From positions 2,222,490 to 2,286,489 of the forward strand of contig NC_060892.1 of the NCBI RefSeq assembly GCF_014805685.1: a stretch of 64,000 bases of DNA, written 5' to 3'. The position numbers and the translations under genes are program-made. The DNA comes from Silurus meridionalis. Lineage: Eukaryota; Chordata; Actinopteri; Siluriformes; Siluridae. Each line of letters begins with the position of its first letter. Position 1 is the stretch's first letter. Below are positions 54,431 to 60,687 of this stretch, in pieces. Under the pieces are notes generated by a model. That model ran no database searches. It saw only the letters and a list, made by a program, of their open reading frames with translations, and was not told the origin of the DNA.

Positions 54431-54663
54431 TGTGTTGGCAGGGTTGTAATGGCATGTAAGATGATTATGTGAATGTTTGTGGTGCCCCCTGCAGACGGCA
54501 CTGAGATCCCAGCGTGGGTGGAGAAGAATGGAGGCACACTGCACTTCTCCAAAGTGACTCGGGCAGATGCAGGGAACTACACCTGTGTGGCCTCCAACAG
54601 CTTGCAGGGAGAGATCCGTGCTGTGGTCCAGCTCACTGTCGCAGGTAAAATACAGCATTACAC

Positions 54664-54708
<45 letters not shown>

Positions 54709-56486
54709 TCTTTTCATTATAATACCTAATGAGCCTGTGGTGAAGGAAGAACTGCCTGAGACTTCATGAGGAAGAAACCTTGAGAGGAACCAGACACAAA
54801 GGGAACCCATCCTCAGCACCTCATTAAAATTCCATCATTCTGGAGTTGTACTGTTTAGTGATGGATGCTTAGATGCAGAACTGTTTATGCAACCTCAAGA
54901 GCACATTGTAGCAGACTGTTGATATTAATTCCAGTCCAGATCCTTCCACAAAGTTCTTGAGCTGCTCAGGAACTTCATGGATCTTTTAGGCTGTTGATGT
55001 GGACCCATCCTCACACAGCGTGATCTCCAATTGAGGAGAACCTCATTCAGAGGAAGGGAGTTGGGGTGAGTCAGGAAGATCAGAAGAAAAGAGAGGGACA
55101 GGGTCGAATTGAATGTTTGTTTTAATAAAATTACAGTTTCAGGTGGCTCTGTATCTCATGTATCTTCATTGAACCAAATATAGGAAATTTGATAAACAAA
55201 TGAACTAATGGCCACATACTGTAAAGTCCCACTTTCTTCAACCATATATGAACCGTTTCCTGTTCATCTAAATCCATCCGTCTTCCTCACACTGTTCAAA
55301 TGTCCTAATGAAAGAACCATGTGTTTGTCTTTGACCTGGTGTTTACATGTCAGAAGGTTCCAGGAGGAAATACCATCAAAATGACAACCAAAGTGATGGA
55401 TAATTGCTGTACATGAATGTTTTCCCTATCGGTTAGACACAAGTATCTCCTGAAAAGTAACAAACTTCTTCAGCAATTTTGTTGGATTGGACCACATGAA
55501 CCAGCCTACGCTCCTCGCGTGCATTAACGAGCCTCGGCCGCCTACGACCCTGTCGCCGGTTCGCCACTGTTCCTTCCTTGGAGCACTTTTGATAGATAGT
55601 ACTTTTGGAGACGCTCTGACCCAGTCGTCTAGACGTCACAATTTGTCTTATGCTCGCCCATTTTTCCTGCTTCCAACGCATCAACTTTGAGGACAAAATG
55701 TTCACTTGGTGCCTAATAAATAAATAAATCCACCCACTAACAGGTGCCATGATGAAGAGATCCTCAGTGTTCTTCACGTCACTGCTCATAATGTTATAGG
55801 TGTATCTTATCTTACACATCTATCTGAATGTAAATCTAAAATGTTAGAAAGCATGTTATCAGTGTGCGCTGGTGTATAAGAGGAACAAAACAGTAGTACA
55901 GCAGTAAAGGAAACATGTAAAAGCATGTCCTGAAGTGTTTTATTCCTTCTCTAGACAGCAGTCACGCAAGTATTACAAGACACGTGAGCTGTTTTCATGG
56001 CAACAAGTCGCGATGTTCTAAAGCTGTGAATTTGCTGCTTCCAAGCACTTTTTGTGGATTAATTGGTGATCATTTAGACTAGACTTAAGACCCGTGTCAT
56101 GTCATGAACCCATGTTCTGTTTCTTTAGTGTACGTGTCGTTCAAGCTGAAGCCCGAGAACACTACCGTGTATCAGGGACACACTGCCGTGCTGCACTGCC
56201 AAGCCACAGGAGATCCTTCACCCATCATCCAGTGGAAAAAGAAAGACAAATTCCTCGAGTCCAACAAGAGCAGGTAAAAATAATCCCTGTTTTGTGATGA
56301 CTCATCCATTACTAATGAATTAGATGAAATCTATACATATATAACAAAAGTTTGTGGACACATTTTGAGCAGCCACACTGACTTTCTATTTGCTCGTATA
56401 ATAAGCTCCTCTCATTCAGACACAAGGGTCTTGATAAAGTCAGGAACTTTTGTTGATCGATTGCAAAAATAATTCACGTGCTTTCT

Positions 56487-56555
<69 letters not shown>

Positions 56556-59500
56556 TAAAGGTTCCAGACGATGCCCAATGGCTCTCTGGTTATTCAAGAA
56601 GTCAGTACGGAGGACACGGGCAGGTACACCTGCATTGCTGGGAACAGCTGCAACATCGCCCACACATCTGCAGAGCTCTACGTCGTGGGTGAGTTCAAGC
56701 TGAGGGACAGCGTTCATGGATTTCTAGAATTTCCAGTAACCCGGTACCAAGCGTCGTCCGAGGTCCGAGGCCAGAGTGAGGGTTCAGCTGCTGGATATTA
56801 CGGCTGGAAACGGTTCACTATTCCTCATATTTTGAAAAAGTAGTCGATGAGTCGCCTTTTCCAAAGCCGATTGAGAAGAAATCATATAAATCCGTGCAAT
56901 AAATGTGCAAAATATCAGATCTGTGTGGGTCATGAGACACTATGGCTCAATGTACCTGCTCTTACTGTGTACTTGTTCAAAGGTGTTTGGACACCTGACC
57001 ATAAGATTGGGCTTCTTTTTGAACATCCCATTCCACATTGAGTCTCCATTTGCTTTTATTATAAGCTTCATTCTTCTGGAAAGATGTTCCATTAGATTTT
57101 GTTGAGATTTCTTTACTCACAAGGGCGTTAGAAAAGTCAGGTACTGGTGTAGGTGTGACATGAGGAGGCCTGGGGTGCAGTGCAGTGTTCACATTCATCA
57201 TAAAACAATAGGGCTGGAGCTCTGTAGCAAGAGATGTTCCACATCTTCCAACCCATGTAAAGCAGATCTTCATGGAGCTGGATTTGTGCACAGGGGCATT
57301 GTCATGCTGAAATGGGTTTAGGGAAGAACAGGAAGTGGTAGTGATTAAGGCATTGGATTCAGGATCATCGTTCAGAAGGTCACAAGTTCAAATCCCAGCA
57401 TTACCAAGAGGCCATTGCTGGGCCCTTGAGCAAGGCCCTTATCCCTCACCTTCTGTAAGTCGATCTGAAGAAGGGCATCTGCGAAATGGCATTAATACAA
57501 GAACCACATACGAGGTGGTATCAAAAGGTTTGGAGACGAGAAACACCAAAAGATGGCAGCACAAGGCTGCACACACAGTCGCGGAGAGCACCGAAACTTG
57601 GAGGTACTGGAGAGACGAAGCGACAGTCTTTGCAGTGGAAAAGCCCATCATCTCCACGACCGAAAAGTGCATGCTCATAGTTTTTTCTTTCTTTTTCATG
57701 TCATCGAAAACCGTCAATAGCGAGTTCTATTGGCAGTTTTTTAAACGTCTGAGGGAGGACATTCAGCAAAAACGTAAACCTTTGATACCACCCTAATGGG
57801 TGAAAAAGGCGGGTATCCGAATACCATCGGCCATATGGGGGGATTCATTTTGGCATGATATTAAATGATTAAATGATTCGTTAATGAAAGATTTTCTCCT
57901 GCTTCTAATGCATCCAACATGCAGCCTGCATTACTCGACTGTCTCTATTCGTTTGGTTGATTTGTCTCTGAAACACTGAATACATTGTTGTGTCGTGTGT
58001 GTTTGTGGTTGTAGAGAAACCAGTGCACCACACGCTGGCAGACGAAGAGAAAGCTCCGTACAAGATGATCCAGACGGTCGGGCTGTCTGTGGGCGCTGCT
58101 GTCGCTTACATCATCGTCGTCCTCGGCCTCATGTTCTACTGCAAGCAAAGACGCAAAGCCAAGAGGCTGCAGAAGAGCCAGGACAAAGACGAGCCCGAGA
58201 TGGAGTGTCTCAATGGTGTGTGTTTGTGCTCGTATACAAAGTCTTATCGTTTCTTGTCACGTGATTTATAAAGAAATAATCCAATGTGTTTCCCCTTTAG
58301 TTCTGGTATTGTTTTGGTACATTTATTATATCAATGGAAAGTCCTTAGAAATACACAATATGGACAAAAGCACTGGGACAACTGACATTTCCAGCGATAT
58401 GTGGTTCTTCCACAAACTGTTACCATAAAGTTGGAGGGACATCTACACTATAGAGCGACTAAAACGATCTCTGCATTAGAATCAGTTTAGAAGTTTCCTA
58501 ATTTTTCTCCTACAGGAGGGGCAGGGCAGCAGAACGGACAGACCACTGCTGAGATCCAGGAGGAAGTGCCGCTGAACACCATGTCGTCGTCCTCTTCTGG
58601 GAACCACAAGCGCAACAGCACGCAAGACAAGCTGCAGTTTGCTCGCACCAGCCTCCACGCCATCACAACGCTGGGTATTGGCTCGAAACCTCTCTCCCTC
58701 AAATCAGATCAGATACGGCAAGAAGCATCGTGCCAAAGTGCCAAAAACAAAAAAACATTGTGTGATGATCGTGTGATCGTGTTGTTCCTCAGGTAAAGGA
58801 GAGTTCGGGAGGTTCTCCTGGCCAAGGTGAAGAGCGGTGCGGACGACGAAGAAACGGCGGTCCTGGTGAAGAGTTTGCAGGCCAAAGACGAACAGGTGCA
58901 GACGGAATTCCGGCGGGAATGCGAGATGTTCGCCAAACTCGGCCACCCGAACATCACGCGTCTGCTGGGCGTGTGCAGAGAAGCAGAGCCGTACTACATG
59001 ATCCTGGAATATGCTGACATGGTGAGTTTTTCTTCATGGATTCACACTCCACTGCTATAAGCTTGAGCAAGACCCTTAACCCTTTCTGACCCAGGAGTGA
59101 ATCAGCATGCTGCGCTGACCTCAACTTCCTAACAAGCTGAGGTTGGCCTGATTGGCCTGCCATGGAGCTCTGACCTCATCCCTATTAAACAGGATGAATG
59201 TGAATGCTGACTGCACCTCAGACCTTCTCACCTCACCTACATCAGTACCTGACTTTACTAACCCCCCTGTGGCTGAATGAATCTCCACAAAATCTAGTGA
59301 AACATCTTCCCAGAAGAGTGGAGGGAATTATAACAGCAAATGGGGGCTAATTGTGGAAAGGGAAAGGGGTCAAAAAGCAGCACATACCACTCTTATGCAT
59401 GTTTTTCACACCTAGGCCTGTTAATACACCTCATAATACCATTATTATGAAGCCACAGGGATTTCTGGGGATTTGAAATAAAGACAAATTATATGTTTGC

Positions 59501-60243
59501 CTTCAGGACAACGAAGACGCCAACGTTCTTGTACCCCTGCTAGACGGCCTCGGTATGGCCAATCAAAATGTGAGGCAGCAGGTTCATTCTCATGTATTTG
59601 GATCTACAGGAGCTGATTTCTGTAGACCTCCTGATTGGATAGAAACTCTTACGTAAACTTGTTATTGGGAATAACTTGATACATTATCATGGGTGAAAAT
59701 GGATTAAAACGTGACTCAGTGATTCTCAGCGGCTCAGTTTAGGCCAGAAGCAGTGCATCACATCGAACACATCTAACTGGGTTCTGTCTTCCTTAGGGTG
59801 ACCTGAAACAGTACCTCAAAATCTCCAAGTGTAAGGATGAAAAGTGAAGGGTCACTCTCTCAGCACCAAGCAGAAGGTAAAACTCTCAGCATACCTGTTG
59901 CTTGTTTAAATAGTGGATTATGTGCATAACGGACCACACACAAGGATATAAACAGTGGGTTTTGTGTCTCGTGTGTGTTCCCAGGTGTCGGTGTGTGTGC
60001 AGGTTGCTCGGGCGATGGAGTATCTCTCCAACCAGCGCTTCGTCCACAGAGACCTCGCCGCACGCAACTGCCTCATTAGTGCCAAGAGGCAGGTCAAAGT
60101 GTCTGCACTGGGGCTCAGCAAGGATGTCTACACCAGGTACACACACACACACACACACACACAGGCTACAAAATGTAACGTTAGATACATTGTTAGATTG
60201 GCCATGTTAATAAATCTCCTCAAAAAACAACTGTACATTTAAT

Positions 60244-60323
<80 letters not shown>

Positions 60324-60640
60324 TGAGTATTATCATTACCGTCAGGCCTGGATCCCCCTGCGCTGGCTCCCATCCGAGTCTGTGTTCGAGGACGATTTCT
60401 CCACGAAGTCGGATGTTTGGGCTTTCGGTGTCCTCATGTGGGAGGTTTTCAGTTTTGGGGAACTTCCATATGCTGAGCTTCCTGACGACAAGGTCCTAGA
60501 AGGTAAGAGGGAACGGAAGAATGGAGGAAAGGAAGGAAAAAAAGAGAGGAAGGATGAAATAATAGGAAGAGAAAAGAAATAATAGGAAGGGAAAAATGAA
60601 GGAGAAAGAAAAAGAAGGAAGATAGAAAGATGAAGAAGGT

Positions 60641-60687
<47 letters not shown>

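Noticed and set aside
59505..59575. Possible extra exon between ptk7 exons 16 and 17 ('ttcag' then an open frame)
   Set aside because: Exons 16 and 17 join in phase 0 exactly as in the family (EYxDxGDLKQ), leaving no room for added residues.
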